From NCBI RefSeq assembly GCF_000350225.1, contig NW_005179221.1, forward strand, positions 1 to 64,000: a DNA stretch of 64,000 nucleotides, in the 5' to 3' direction. Of the stretch, positions 32,231 to 42,161 are shown one piece after another. Both the position numbers and the translations under genes were made by a program. Origin of the DNA: Chondrus crispus. Lineage: Eukaryota > Rhodophyta > Florideophyceae > Gigartinales > Gigartinaceae. The notes under the pieces were generated by a model. The model had not been told where the DNA came from. It saw nothing but the letters and a program-made list of their open reading frames with translations, and did no database searches. Each line of letters opens with the position of its first letter. Within the stretch, counting starts at the first letter, position 1.

Positions 32231-34300
32231 GTGGTCTCCCGACCTAGCAGACCCCGAAGATCATTCCGAGAAGGTTGTCGTTTCCTCCGCGTCCGTACGC
32301 GTCGAGATGACCGAAGGGTCCGAACCCTCTTTCCACTCCGCACCGACCGATGTGCAGGCGTCCGCGCTACGCGTCCGACCCGACGACGTTGCCGCAGGTC
32401 CTCGAGATCGCGAAACGTCGCTGGACTACTCAGAAGGACACGCTCTCGCGATTTACGAACGCATCGCGGAGTATATCGAGGATGTCCGGACATCCCTTCG
32501 TGTCGACGTGACCGAACACGTCTACGCCCGCTGAATTGACGAGTCGCGGTCCCTCCACGAAGGAAGGTTTGAGCGCGTGACTCAGTCTTTGGAGAGCCTG
32601 CACGCGCTTGTCGACTAGTTGCACTCCGTCTAGTGTTGGTCGAGGACGCGCGCATCGATTCCCCTACGGCGGACGTTGCAGGTCGACCCGCGAGTACGAA
32701 CTCCGGGGTACGACGCGCACGACACGCAGCCTTTCCCATCTGCCGAACAGATGGGAACGTTCGCGCATACGGCTGCGGAACTCAACTCGTCGCGCCGGTG
32801 CGCTCGTGAGTTAGAACAGAACTCGGCCGTAAGGTTGCCCGGAGCCCCCCGAGAGGGCCCGGTGCCACTGTTCCTCCGGGCGCGTCCGATGCGCAGGAGT
32901 GGCCTCCGACTGGTGCCGTCACCAGTCGGAGCGCGGAGGATATCAAACTAACGGCGGACGCGACCTTCGCGTCCGAGACTCAAGCTCTGCCGCATGCCCC
33001 AGAAGCATGCGGCAGTTGCGACAGGTACCGTATGGGCACGGCCAAGACCGTGGAGGAGCCGCTCGCGGATACGGAGAACCCATGTTCTCCGTCGATTCTC
33101 GCTGGGGCGGTCCGGTAGACGTACGTACACTACCCGTTACCCCGTCAGGCGCGTTCGTAAGGTGGAGCAGGCATCCGCCGAAAGGTCGCTCAAAGCCCCC
33201 CCTGAGAGGGCCCGGTGCCGCTGTACCTCCGAACGCGCCCGACGCGCAAGAAGGGAGCCCGACTGGTGCCGACACCAGTCGGGTCACTGGGCAGTGAAGC
33301 CCCAAGACGGACGCAAATTTCGCGTCCGAGACCAGAGCGCTGCCGCAATTCGCCGGAGATATGTGGCAGATGACGAGCGTACCGTACGTGGGCGACAAAA
33401 GACGCGGAGATACCGCCCGCGGATCAAGAGAACCGATTCTCTCTTTCGATCCCAGCTGCGGCGGCTATCAGCAGGTGGACCTCACCGCGCACACCGGTCC
33501 GGTAGACGTCCGTACGCTACACGAATTTGTAAGCGGACTAGACACTGCGATCCGGGCCGCAGTGGCTGAGACGGTCCAACGATTGCCCGGACAACAGAAG
33601 ACAGACCTTCCAACGATCCTCCGTATCGCGACGGCGAGAGGCACAACGTGCCGCGCTCGGCGCAGTTTGCTGCTGCCGGATCCGACACCGGCAGCGAGGG
33701 GGAATCGAACCCCGACGTCGCATGGGACAAGTTTGCCTGCGGCATCCCTCTACATAGGAGAAGACGAGTGGCAGGCCGACCCTGTCCTCATTACGCGAGG
33801 CTACAAGCCCGTGGGAGGCCGACCTCCCACGACAGCATCAAATAGATCGACTAGAAGCTTCGCGACTGCGTTCGCGCACACGCTGAGAGCCGCGAGTGGT
33901 ACGGACTACAAGGTCTCGGAGCTGGATATCTCCCGTCAGGCAGGAGGATGCGTGCCGTCCTGCGTGCCTCAGCTTACCGACGAGGAGGCACACCACGCGG
34001 CATAGTTCGCTTCAACGGAAGGTAGCGCGTACGTGTGCTGGCTATGCCGTAAGTACGGCCACGACATGCACGCTTGCCCGTTCCTGTCGCCAGAACAACG
34101 GATGTTCACGGCGTACTGGAACTATCGCTACCAGATGGAGACGCGCCCCGGAATGCGCAATCTCCTCCGGCAGACGGCGGGCGAAGCCGGCCCCCGCCTC
34201 AAGGAATCCCGAACCGTTCGGGTGGGGGCGCACGCTTCGCCCCACGAGGAGCCAGGTACCGTCGCAACAGGCTTGATACTCGTGACCGACGCGACTTCCG
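32223..34300 (+). pseudogene. A gag region with zinc knuckle
   Basis: The frame opens MLQWSPDLADPEDHSE, with its ATG inside the LTR, and continues VEMTEGSEPSFHS, matching B gag. Downstream pieces match the B gag core (TAIRAAVAETVQRLPGQQKTDLP, GEDEWQADPVLITRG) and end in the zinc knuckle CWLCRKYGHDMHAC (spacing C-x2-C-x4-H-x4-C) at about 34036-34077. A segment of roughly 0.3 kb is present twice in tandem (about 32849-33143 and 33200-33515), once in B. Gag would form the particle. Fossil, several breaks. Confidence 0.75.
32232..32247 (+). promoter_or_regulatory. A primer-binding site
   Basis: TGGTCTCCCGACCTAG one base inside the 5' LTR. The identical 16 bases occupy the same place in B (54367-54382) and C (61115-61130). 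The tRNA is not identified. In the gag frame it is translated as WSPDL. Confidence 0.7.
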
Positions 34301-34969
34301 TCATGCGGATTGACGGTACACGCGCCAAGAAGGAAGAGGAACTGGGACCGATCCCAGCTTCCTCCGGAGGTACCGAACGCAATCATGTACACCCAGGATT
34401 GGGCAGAGGATCCGAATCCTCTGCCCTTGGACAAACGTGGAGCAGCCTCGACGTTGGCTGCTCCCCAAGTGTTGCAGCGTCCGGACGCTGCAACCAGAGG
34501 CCGCGAAGTACTCGGGTTTGAGGTTCCCTTCCGCCCCACAAGAAGCCACCGAGAACCCCGTGGGTCCGGTGGCGACCACAATCCGCAAAGAACGCGAAGG
34601 CGCCCAGGCTTCCGTAAGCCCGGCGGGTGTTAATGAAAGAGAAGACACCCTGGCCTCCGTAGGTCAGATGCCACGGACCAACGGTGAAGGCCCCGGGGCT
34701 TCCGTAAGCCAAGTGCACAAGATGGAGCGTGAGGCGTGTGCCGATGCAACACGCCCCGAAGATCCCACCGAACGCCGTGTCGCGGAGGGGATCGCACATG
34801 CGCTACACTTCCCCGACTTGACCGATAAAGTCGGGAAGGCAGGAGCTGGCCGACCTAGTTCCGCAGAGAGTACAGCCGTCGAGAAGGCAGGGATCGGTAC
34901 GGACGACCCCCGGCCAAGGGCCCGCCGCCGACGGAAGGTACTCGAACCATCACGATCGATCGTGATGGT

Positions 34970-35290
34970 GTGACTGAGCGCGTCTCCGCTGACCGCTGGG
35001 TGCACGCGCCTCCACCGATAGACGCGCCACGGACGAGTACGACAACCCCAGGTGACCTTGCCAACAAGGTCACTGAGGGCACGCAGTATGCCGTCGAACG
35101 ATTACTCCGGCATCGAACCATGGAGGACGGAACTACAGAGTTCCTCATCAAGTGGGCGGATTACGACACGCCCACCTGGATCGCGCGGACTCACTTCTCG
35201 GAGGAGTTGGTGTCTCGTTACGCCCAACGCCTCCGGAGGCGCACCGGCAGGGACCTCACTTCGGACGTGAACGCAGAAGTTCACGCCTAA
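34970..35290 (+). pseudogene. A integrase tail with chromodomain
   Basis: 106 residues: VSADRWVHAPPPIDAPRTST, then the chromodomain YAVERLLRHRTMEDGTTEFL-IKWADYDTPTWIARTHF-SEELVSRYAQRLRR. It is nearly identical in sequence to the end of B integrase (47015-47400). Chromodomains on gypsy integrases target insertion to methylated histone H3. The frame ends in a hairpin (CGTGAAC, GTTCACG) followed by GGGGGGGCC. Confidence 0.8.
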
Positions 35291-36260
35291 GGGGGGGCCC
35301 CAACTGTCTCGTTACGGATAAATTCAACCGCTCCGTTACGGTTATTTAGTCTCTCGCGGATAGAGACGGAGAGGGCGTTTGAAAGCCAAGCCGTATTTGG
35401 CTTCCGAATGCCAAGGACGCGAGACGTAAGGACAGGCAGTACGGACTGCCTGAAAGAAGTGTGGCCGGGGTAAGGATCGACGATGCGAAGACTGCAGTTA
35501 GCTCGAGGGGAAGGCAAATACCTCTTTCCAGCTGGTGTGCCAGACGCCGTCCGAGCAGGGTCGCCGGACGTTCCGTTAAGTCCGGCAACCGCGGGGAGGG
35601 GACGCCCGATGAACGAGGCGAGGCGTCGCAGATTGCTGAGAGGAAGCGCGGCGCGTTAGCGCAGAGACCGAGAGCGACTGTGGCCTGCGAGGACAGGAGG
35701 TCCCGGATACGACACGGAGCCGCCCTGTCGCCGGCTTATACCCGCACGAGTACAGCCGCCGCAAACCGCCACCGCCGCAATCCGGAAATATGCAAAAACT
35801 AGGGGTAAGGAAAAATTACACAGTCGTACCCGCGACATGGTCGCCGCGTACTGTACGCGGGGTGCGGCGTGCACGACCAGAACGAGCCGATCCGACGGCG
35901 AGGGCCGCGAAGGAGAGGACGATTGCTGCGCGTCCGCGCCCTCGCCCCGACGACGAGCAGCGCGAAGGAGGAATGCGGAAACCCGCGGCGCACGCGAAAA
36001 GAATTTGATCCGCGCATGACCGCACACACATCACGGACTGTGCTGTGATTTTTTGGCAAAAAATGATTTTCGCGGGAAACATTTTTTGCGATTTTTTTGG
36101 GGTAATTTTGGAAAGGGCTCACGGCCGTATCTGTGCGCGCACGTGCGCACGGGTACTGTACACGGCAAGCGTCGTAGACGCTGCGGGCTGTACAGGTCGG
36201 ACGGACACTGACAGGACGGCGTCGCAGGGCCTCCGTACTCTTCGGATGAGAATGCGCGGA
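35291..36260 (+). other. A 3' region, no gene recognised
   Basis: GC-rich interior of element A between the chromodomain tail and the minisatellites. Overlapping frames on both strands look like composition effects. A T-rich patch (ATTTTTTGGCAAAAAATG, near 36050) stands out. Confidence 0.4.
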
Positions 36261-36269
36261 CCCACTCTG

Positions 36270-36800
36270 CCCTTCGCCGCTGATGGCGAGGGGCACCACG
36301 GAAGACGACTGCCGCGCGCCAGCGCCCTCGCCTCGGGCGGCGAGGGACGCTTACGAAGAGCAACTGCACGCGCGCCGGCGCCCTCGCCATGGACGGCAAG
36401 GGGCGCAAAGGAAGGGCATCGTCGCGCGTGCCTGTGCCCTCGCCTCGGACGGCGAGGGACGCTTACGAAAAGCAACTGCGCGCGCGCCCGCGCCCTCGCC
36501 ACGGACGGCGAGGGGCGCGGAGGAAAAGCAGCAGCACGGACGCTCGCGCCCTCGCCCCGAACGGCGAGGGACACCGTCGAGAAGACGAATTCCGGGCGGT
36601 ATGCCCTCGCCGCCGACGGCGAGGTGCGTTAAGGAAGACGAATACGGGGCGCTGTGCCCTCGCCACGAACGGAAAGGGACGCCATGTAGAAGTGCATCCG
36701 CCGCGTGCGCGCCCTCGCCACCGATGGAGAGGGACGCCGACGAGAACACGAACGCCGCGCACCGCACGCCGGCGCCCTCGCCACGGACGGCGAGGGGCGC
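36270..36800 (+). repeat. A palindromic minisatellite, array 1
   Basis: About 10 copies at 53-63 bp spacing of the palindrome CCCTCGCC-6 bases-GGCGAGGG, for example near 36326, 36437, 36491, 36603 and 36773. One variant reads CCTCGCCG-CCGA-CGGCGAGG. The spacers are far less conserved than the palindromes. Since the period is about 18 codons the array stays open in several frames and yields Ala/Arg-rich shadow proteins. Confidence 0.88.
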
Positions 36801-37979
36801 GGAGGGCAACAGCACGCGCGCACGCCTTCCGATACCGCGTACCGCGCGCCGCCGCGCTACGAGCGCGTCGCGAAGACAGCAGCGGATGAAATGGTCGTCC
36901 CCGTGCACGACCGCGCCGGTCCGTAGACTATGAAGGACGCGCCGACGCTTCGAAGTGCGACGCCCCGCTCGACGTCATCTACTCGCGCCAGCCGGAGGGT
37001 GACCACGTCGACGCCCGCACGGTCGTGTTCATACGCCGCCAAGAGCCCGCTGACGACGTCCTGCTGTGGCTGATAGGAGAAGCGAAGTTCGCCGAAGGCT
37101 ACCGCAAGATCGAGGAGAAGCTGAGGTCGAGCGCGAGCGCGCGACCAGACCGATTTCGGCCTCCATTCCTACGACTCGCTTCCCCCTCCCACCGACAACA
37201 GCCGACCCTGCGCGAATCCGCCGCCGCGTCGACACGTCCGGCGGAAGCTCAATCGCGCGACGGACGCCTGCGCGCAGAATGGCCGACCACACAGACGTTG
37301 GTTGAAGCTGGCACAAGCACGGGCAGGGCACTGACGACGAACGCCCGTGCGTAGAAGAGCTGACGACACGGAAGTCAGCAAGAAGCGCACAGGGCACAAA
37401 CGACGAACGCCTGCGCAGGGAAAGGCCGACGACACGGATGTCGTCTGAAGACTTAACAAGCTGTCGTGCCGGCGACGACGAACGCCCGCGCCAAGAAGAC
37501 CCAACGATACGGACGTCGGTGGAAGACGCACTTACGGGATATTACGACAGCGTCACCTCCAACGTGCGCCGTGACGCGCTCAGAGTAGCCATTCGTGCCA
37601 CGGACGTGTAAGAGCGCACGACCGATGTGGTTGCGGACCTGATTCGCGCCCTACCGCGAGATGATGTCGTGCTCACGCCCCCCACCTGTGCACGGCTGTG
37701 GCGTCTCGCCTAGACCTGGCAAGGGCCGAGAACACGGCTTGGAATACGCACGAAACGGGCTATTCCGGATTGGAAGACGTAGGGCCGCGTGAGCGGCGCT
37801 AATAGGACACAACCCCGGAGGGGAGACGACCCCAAGAAAACCGCGCTGACGCCTCCTCGTCTCCGGTGAGGAGCTGCATGAAAATGGCACCATGAACGAG
37901 CAGACTCGACTGCCGCCGCCATGGTCGACCTGAACCCCTCTGGCGAGCCCGAGACTCCTCAACAAGGGGGGGTTCTCAA

Positions 37980-38690
37980 TATACGGACACACCGAGCCCT
38001 CGTCATCAACGGCGAGGGACGCCGACGACAACGCAACGGGCGTACGCTGTGCCCTCGCCGTCGACCGCGAGAGACGCTGACGACAAAAAAATCGCCGCGA
38101 GCCGGGCTCACGCCAAACATGGCGAGGGGCGCCAAGGAAGACACTACCGCGTGCGCGGCGCCCTCGTCAGGGACAGCGAGGGGTGCCGACGCAAATATAA
38201 CTGCCGCGCGCCACGACCTCGCCACGGATGGCGAGGAGCGCAAAGGAAGAAACGAACGCGCCAGCTGCGCCCTCGCCATGGATGGCGGGCACCCAAGGGA
38301 AGACCAAATTCTGCGCGCCTGCGCTCTCGCTGCCGACGGCGAGGGACGCCGACGCTAATACAATTGCCGCGACTAAAGCCCTCGCCACGGACGGCGAGGG
38401 GCGCCAAGACGAAGAGCATGTGCTGCGGCGCGCCGTGCTCTCGGTACGGACGGCGAGGGACGCCAACTAGAAGAGCATCAGTCTCGTCCTGCGCCCTCGC
38501 CATGGACGGCGAGGGACACCGAGGAAGAGCCACTACCGCGCGCCACGCCCTCGCCACGGACGGCGAGGGGCGTCAAGGAAGACGGCTGCCACGCGTTGTA
38601 CTCTCGCCGCCGACGGCCACATGCGCCAAGGAGAAGAGCATCCACCGCGCTCTCGGGCCCTTGCCACGGATGGCGAGGGATGCCAAGTAG
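37980..38690 (+). repeat. A palindromic minisatellite, array 2
   Basis: About 13 more copies of the same palindrome type at about 54 bp spacing, for example near 38323, 38377, 38491, 38548 and 38656. About 1.2 kb of unrelated sequence separates it from array 1. A single copy lies in element B near 46108. Confidence 0.88.
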
Positions 38691-39523
38691 AAGGGCCGAC
38701 GAAACGGACGTCGGCAGGGAGCGCGCGCGGCAGTGACGACAAACGCCAGCCCGCAGAAGGACCGAAGACCGAACGTCGGCTGAACACTCAACAAGCACGC
38801 CCTCCTTCGACAGACGACGAAAAAAGGGAGCTCGCTCCACACGCGACCCAGTCGTAGAAGGGCAAGCAGGACGGATGCTACTGGAAAGATCGTGCTGTAC
38901 AGGCACCTGACGACGCCGACGCATACACGGACGCCGGTAGCGATCGGAGACTCCGAGCCGTATAGTGCGCTGTTTCGGTAGACGAAGGGGGAAGGGAGCT
39001 CGCCTCACACCTCCCTCGTGTCGGAGGACAGGCCGGAGCAACGGAAGCTGACGAGAACCCCGCGCTGTACGCATGTTCTACGACTACGTTGCCTAGTCGG
39101 GCGCTCGTGACTCCGAACCACGTGGTGCGCCTCCTACACGGACGACGAGCAAGGGAACTCGCTCCACAGGAAGCACTCACTCATGAGGGCAGACGAGGTG
39201 GATTCTGATGGGACACGAGCCAAGATGACGCCATCTACACGGACGCCGGTGACTCCGAATTGCGCGACGCGCCCCCTCCGTATACGACGGACAAAAGGAA
39301 GCTCACACGTATCTCCCGCGGGGAAGAGGCCATACCCCCCCGCGCTCCGTAGGAGCAATGGGGTACCCCTCCCAGAGGGCGGACAGAGAAGAGCGAACCG
39401 CCGACAACGGCGTGCCTCGGACGGCGCGCAGACCGCCCGAGAAGGGGATTAATTCGCAAACGAACCGCTAAGCAGGGAAAAGAACGAAGTGCCCCTTTAC
39501 GATACTGAATTGAGGGCGTAACC

Positions 39524-40123
39524 CTAGCTTGCCGCTCGAGGCCGGTCAATAGCCGGAGTGACGGTCGTGCTCCGCCGAGCCGAGGCCCAACGAGCCCTTT
39601 CCACGCATAACGACGGCAGAGGCTTCGGAACTATACGGATCCCGGGACCGCCCACCGGGGGCGCGTTGGGGGCAGACAAGATCGACGTGGGCGAAAAGCC
39701 GACCTTCTGGAACGGCGACGTCGCCGCGGGCGTCACAGATCGCACGGCTGACGGTCGAATGTCCATCACGGACGACGGCGTGGCAGCGCCGGCAGCCGGC
39801 GACGAATCGGGGTGGGGAAAACGAAGAGTGGTCAGGAGGCGACAACATGACGCGACGGAATGCGGTGCTTGCCGCGGTGGTCGGCCGTGAAAGATGGATG
39901 ACCACGGCGAGAGGACGCCGAGGCGAAACCAGAGAGGAAGGGGCACCGGGACGCAACGAAAAGGAACCGGCGAGGTGAGAAGCACGACAGCGAAATGAGA
40001 AGGACACCGCGGAAAGGAAGTATGACTGCGGAAACCGTGAGGGGGGTTTTGTAGAACGGAGGAAAACAGGGCGTCCTTCAGGCAAGGGTGAACGCGGACG
40101 TTCACTCTTGTGGAGGGGGCCAT
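39524..40123 (-). pseudogene. A antisense frame relic beside the 3' LTR
   Basis: A 199-residue minus-strand frame in a plus-strand element, starting at the inner edge of the 3' LTR just as the 816-residue antisense frame of B does. Both share the hairpin-coded start region, a Pro/Ser/Phe-rich first 120 residues and a PFQK motif (PFQKVGFSPTS here, PFQKSRSTGESPP in B). Similarity is weak outside these points. Function unknown. Confidence 0.45.
40088..40122 (+). promoter_or_regulatory. A hairpin plus polypurine block
   Basis: Stem GTGAACG, loop CGGA, stem CGTTCAC at 40088-40105, then GTGGAGGGGGC up to the 3' LTR start at 40123. The same hairpin plus G-run occurs twice in B. Confidence 0.7.
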
Positions 40124-40721
40124 GTAGTATAACCCCCTGGGACGAGATTTAGATTAGATCAGCTACTGTAGAGCCCGAGCTCTACAATACGACGAGCACG
40201 CGCGGGCGTTCTGTCAGCACCGAATGCTGACAGCCCTGCAGTACGCACGACCCGCACTCACTACTGTAGCCGACTACAGTAGCACTAAAGTCCAATACGT
40301 ACTGTACTGCAGCATGATAGGATTAACTTGTACATTAAATACGCGAGCGACCGACGGCGGTGGGGGAGGACAAGCACGAGCTTGTCCAGAACCCACGCCT
40401 CTGGTCAAGCTCGCCCCGCTTATTATAGAACGGGTTCCCACTAGCCCGTATCTAGTTAGGAGCCGAGCGGGCAGGGAAAACCCGAGCACGCGAGCGAGCC
40501 TAGATCCGCCTCCGCCCGTCAGCGCAGGTACGTCACCCAGCGCTGCGCCGGGGCGTCGAGGCGTAGATTGGCCTGCGCGTGCGCGCGTCTCCGACCGTAC
40601 CCGCTCAACCACTGCTACCCGGGCTCGCCCGGTTCGGTTAGCTGTGGTTGCTTCCCTTCTCCGATCAGGGTCCAGCAGGACTGTGCATACACCCCCTCGA
40701 CGTTGGGGTGTTTATGCTACA
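40123..40721 (+). repeat. A 3' LTR
   Basis: 599 bp, TGTAGTATAACC to TTTATGCTACA, same family as the solo LTR at 24602-25275. Confidence 0.92.
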
Positions 40722-41475
40722 AAGCGCTCGACGGTGTGCCCACGGCCAGTATTGTGACAGGTTGTAAGCATCTGTACAGCTCCATTTTCAATCCAGGTCA
40801 GAGCCAGTACTTTTCCATTTTCACACGTGGCTGCTCCTAAAGTATTCCAATCCAACCCTCGACCTTCCTTTCCCCGCAGAGCCAGCGCCTTGGGAAATCC
40901 AAAAGCGTTGGAACGAACTGTTCCCAACTGCAGCAATTTCAATATCACCAAGCATAGAAAAAAGATTTGGGGTTGAGAACAGGTTGGCTATGAAGACAAC
41001 ATAAATTTGGCGCTGGTCTGTCTTAGAAAAAGGGAAGTATCTGGGAAGCGCTTCGCACAAACGGGCAACTACCGCAGGTGAATGTACAAGTTTGTTCTTG
41101 TAAGGCATGCAGTACCTCCACTTGTCCTTGTTCGAATGCGGGAAGGCGACGAATATGTAGACACTATCGCACAAGGCCCAAACTTTAAACCCCGACCGGA
41201 TGGGTTTGTTGCGCATACGCACAGTGTCCGAACAGCGACCATAGTTCATAACCATCATCTCGTCAACCCTGACGAGCACGGCCGGGAACCAGAGACGAGA
41301 GCGAGCATCTGTAAAAGTGCTGAGCAGCGGTTCTATCTTGGAAAAGAAAAAATCCCATTGTCTAATGAAGGGTTGCATACATTTATGTATCTTTTGATTT
41401 GCAGAAAGCGTAGCAATGACATAGATTCTATAATCGAATGCTTCAGGGCTTTGCCGCTATTCTTCCAGTAGTCCT
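40722..41475 (-). pseudogene. piggyBac transposase, middle block
   Basis: Reads from the B junction: YWKNSGKALKHSI, MQPFIRQWDFFFSKIEPLL, then LVRVDEMMVMNYGRCSDTVRM with the first catalytic Asp (VDEMM), KPIRSGFKVWALCDSVYIFV, and after a frameshift near 40930 GTVRSNAFGFPKAL, ENGKVLALTWIENGAVQMLTT and CHNTGRGHTVE up to the A junction. This is the DDE_Tnp_1_7 core. Apart from the frameshift the block looks well preserved. Confidence 0.88.
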
Positions 41476-42106
41476 TGTAGCATTAACACCCCCAACGGCG
41501 GAGGGGTGTTGCTGACAGTCCGACGGTGACCCTTGATCGGCGGAAGACGGGGGACTCCTCCTGCTCACGGAACCGGGTACGGGCCCGGTAGCAGTGTGGT
41601 AGAGCGGGTCGGGGTAGGTCGCGCGCACGCACGAGCAGATCGACGCCTCAACGCCCCGGAGCAGCGCTGGGTGACGTACCAGCGCTGACGGGCGGAAGCG
41701 GATCCCGGCTCGCTCACGTGTCGCGCAACCCGACCCGTGCCGGTCCCTAACTAAAAAGGCGTGCGAAGGTGTTGCCTAATTAGAGTAAGCTGGAGGGTTT
41801 CGCCGCGGTCGTGGATCGTGACCAAGCTACCTTGGTCCTCTCCCCGCCGGCGCCCTTCCTCCTATTTAATATACAAATCGAAGTTATCATACTATAGTAC
41901 AGTATCGTGCTACTGTACCAGTGCGGGTCGTCCCGCACTGTAATACTGTCAGCCATCGGGCTGACAGCACACGTGTCGTACACGTGTGCTGGCGCACGCG
42001 CTGTAAGATATGCGCGCGCACCCGCTGTAAGGTTCGTACCTTACAGCGAGATCTAGATCTAATTGCAAATCTAATGTATACAGTAGTCGTCGGCAATTAT
42101 GCCACA
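41476..42106 (-). repeat. B 3' LTR
   Basis: 631 bp. Stem-loops in a row: 41897-41918 (8-bp stem), 41919-41940 (9, loop TCGT), 41946-41967 (9, ATCG), 41966-41990 (11, CGT), 42024-42047 (10, TCGT). On the element strand the loops read ACGA, CGAT or ACG. Confidence 0.93.
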
Positions 42107-42142
42107 TCGCCCCCCACTTAACGGTGAACGTCCGCGTTCACC
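42107..42142 (-). promoter_or_regulatory. B polypurine tract with hairpin, copy next to the 3' LTR
   Basis: On the minus strand: stem GGTGAACG, loop CGGA, stem CGTTCACC (42123-42142), then TTAAGTGGGGGGCGA up to the LTR start. The G-run is the expected plus-strand primer. Confidence 0.75.
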
Positions 42143-42161
42143 CCGGCTTGTAGAAGTGGCC

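Larger units (their letters stand above)
31632..40721 (+). mobile_element. A: Ty3/gypsy-type LTR element without visible polymerase core
   Basis: 9,090 bp with 599-bp LTRs (31632-32230, 40123-40721) and a perfect target duplication AAGCG at 31627-31631 and 40722-40726. Parts on the plus strand are 5' LTR, primer site, gag with zinc knuckle, a chromodomain-type integrase tail, a long 3' region with palindromic minisatellites and an antisense frame relic, a polypurine block and 3' LTR. I see no protease, RT, RNase H or integrase catalytic core. LTRs are about 95% identical by eye (some 28-30 differences), so A is older than B and R1. A fossil with many breaks, plausibly a non-autonomous relative of B, whose primer site and chromodomain it shares. 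Confidence 0.9.

Noticed and set aside
32957-33398. Minus-strand frame opposite A gag as a further antisense gene
   Set aside because: Mirror frame created by palindromic GC-rich sequence; not at the position shared with B.
33690-33720. tRNA T-arm-like GGTTCGATTCC on the minus strand
   Set aside because: Only the T-arm-like palindrome is present. No acceptor, D or anticodon arm can be placed, and the site lies within the hairpin-rich gag of element A.
35799-36933. Overlapping open frames of 100-216 codons on both strands at 35.8-37.0 kb
   Set aside because: They follow from GC-rich sequence and a repeat period near 18 codons; composition is Ala/Arg/Pro with no domain.
36270-38690. CRISPR-like array
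   Set aside because: Repeats are diverged palindromes with related spacers of unequal length in a eukaryotic retroelement, and there are no cas genes. It is a minisatellite.
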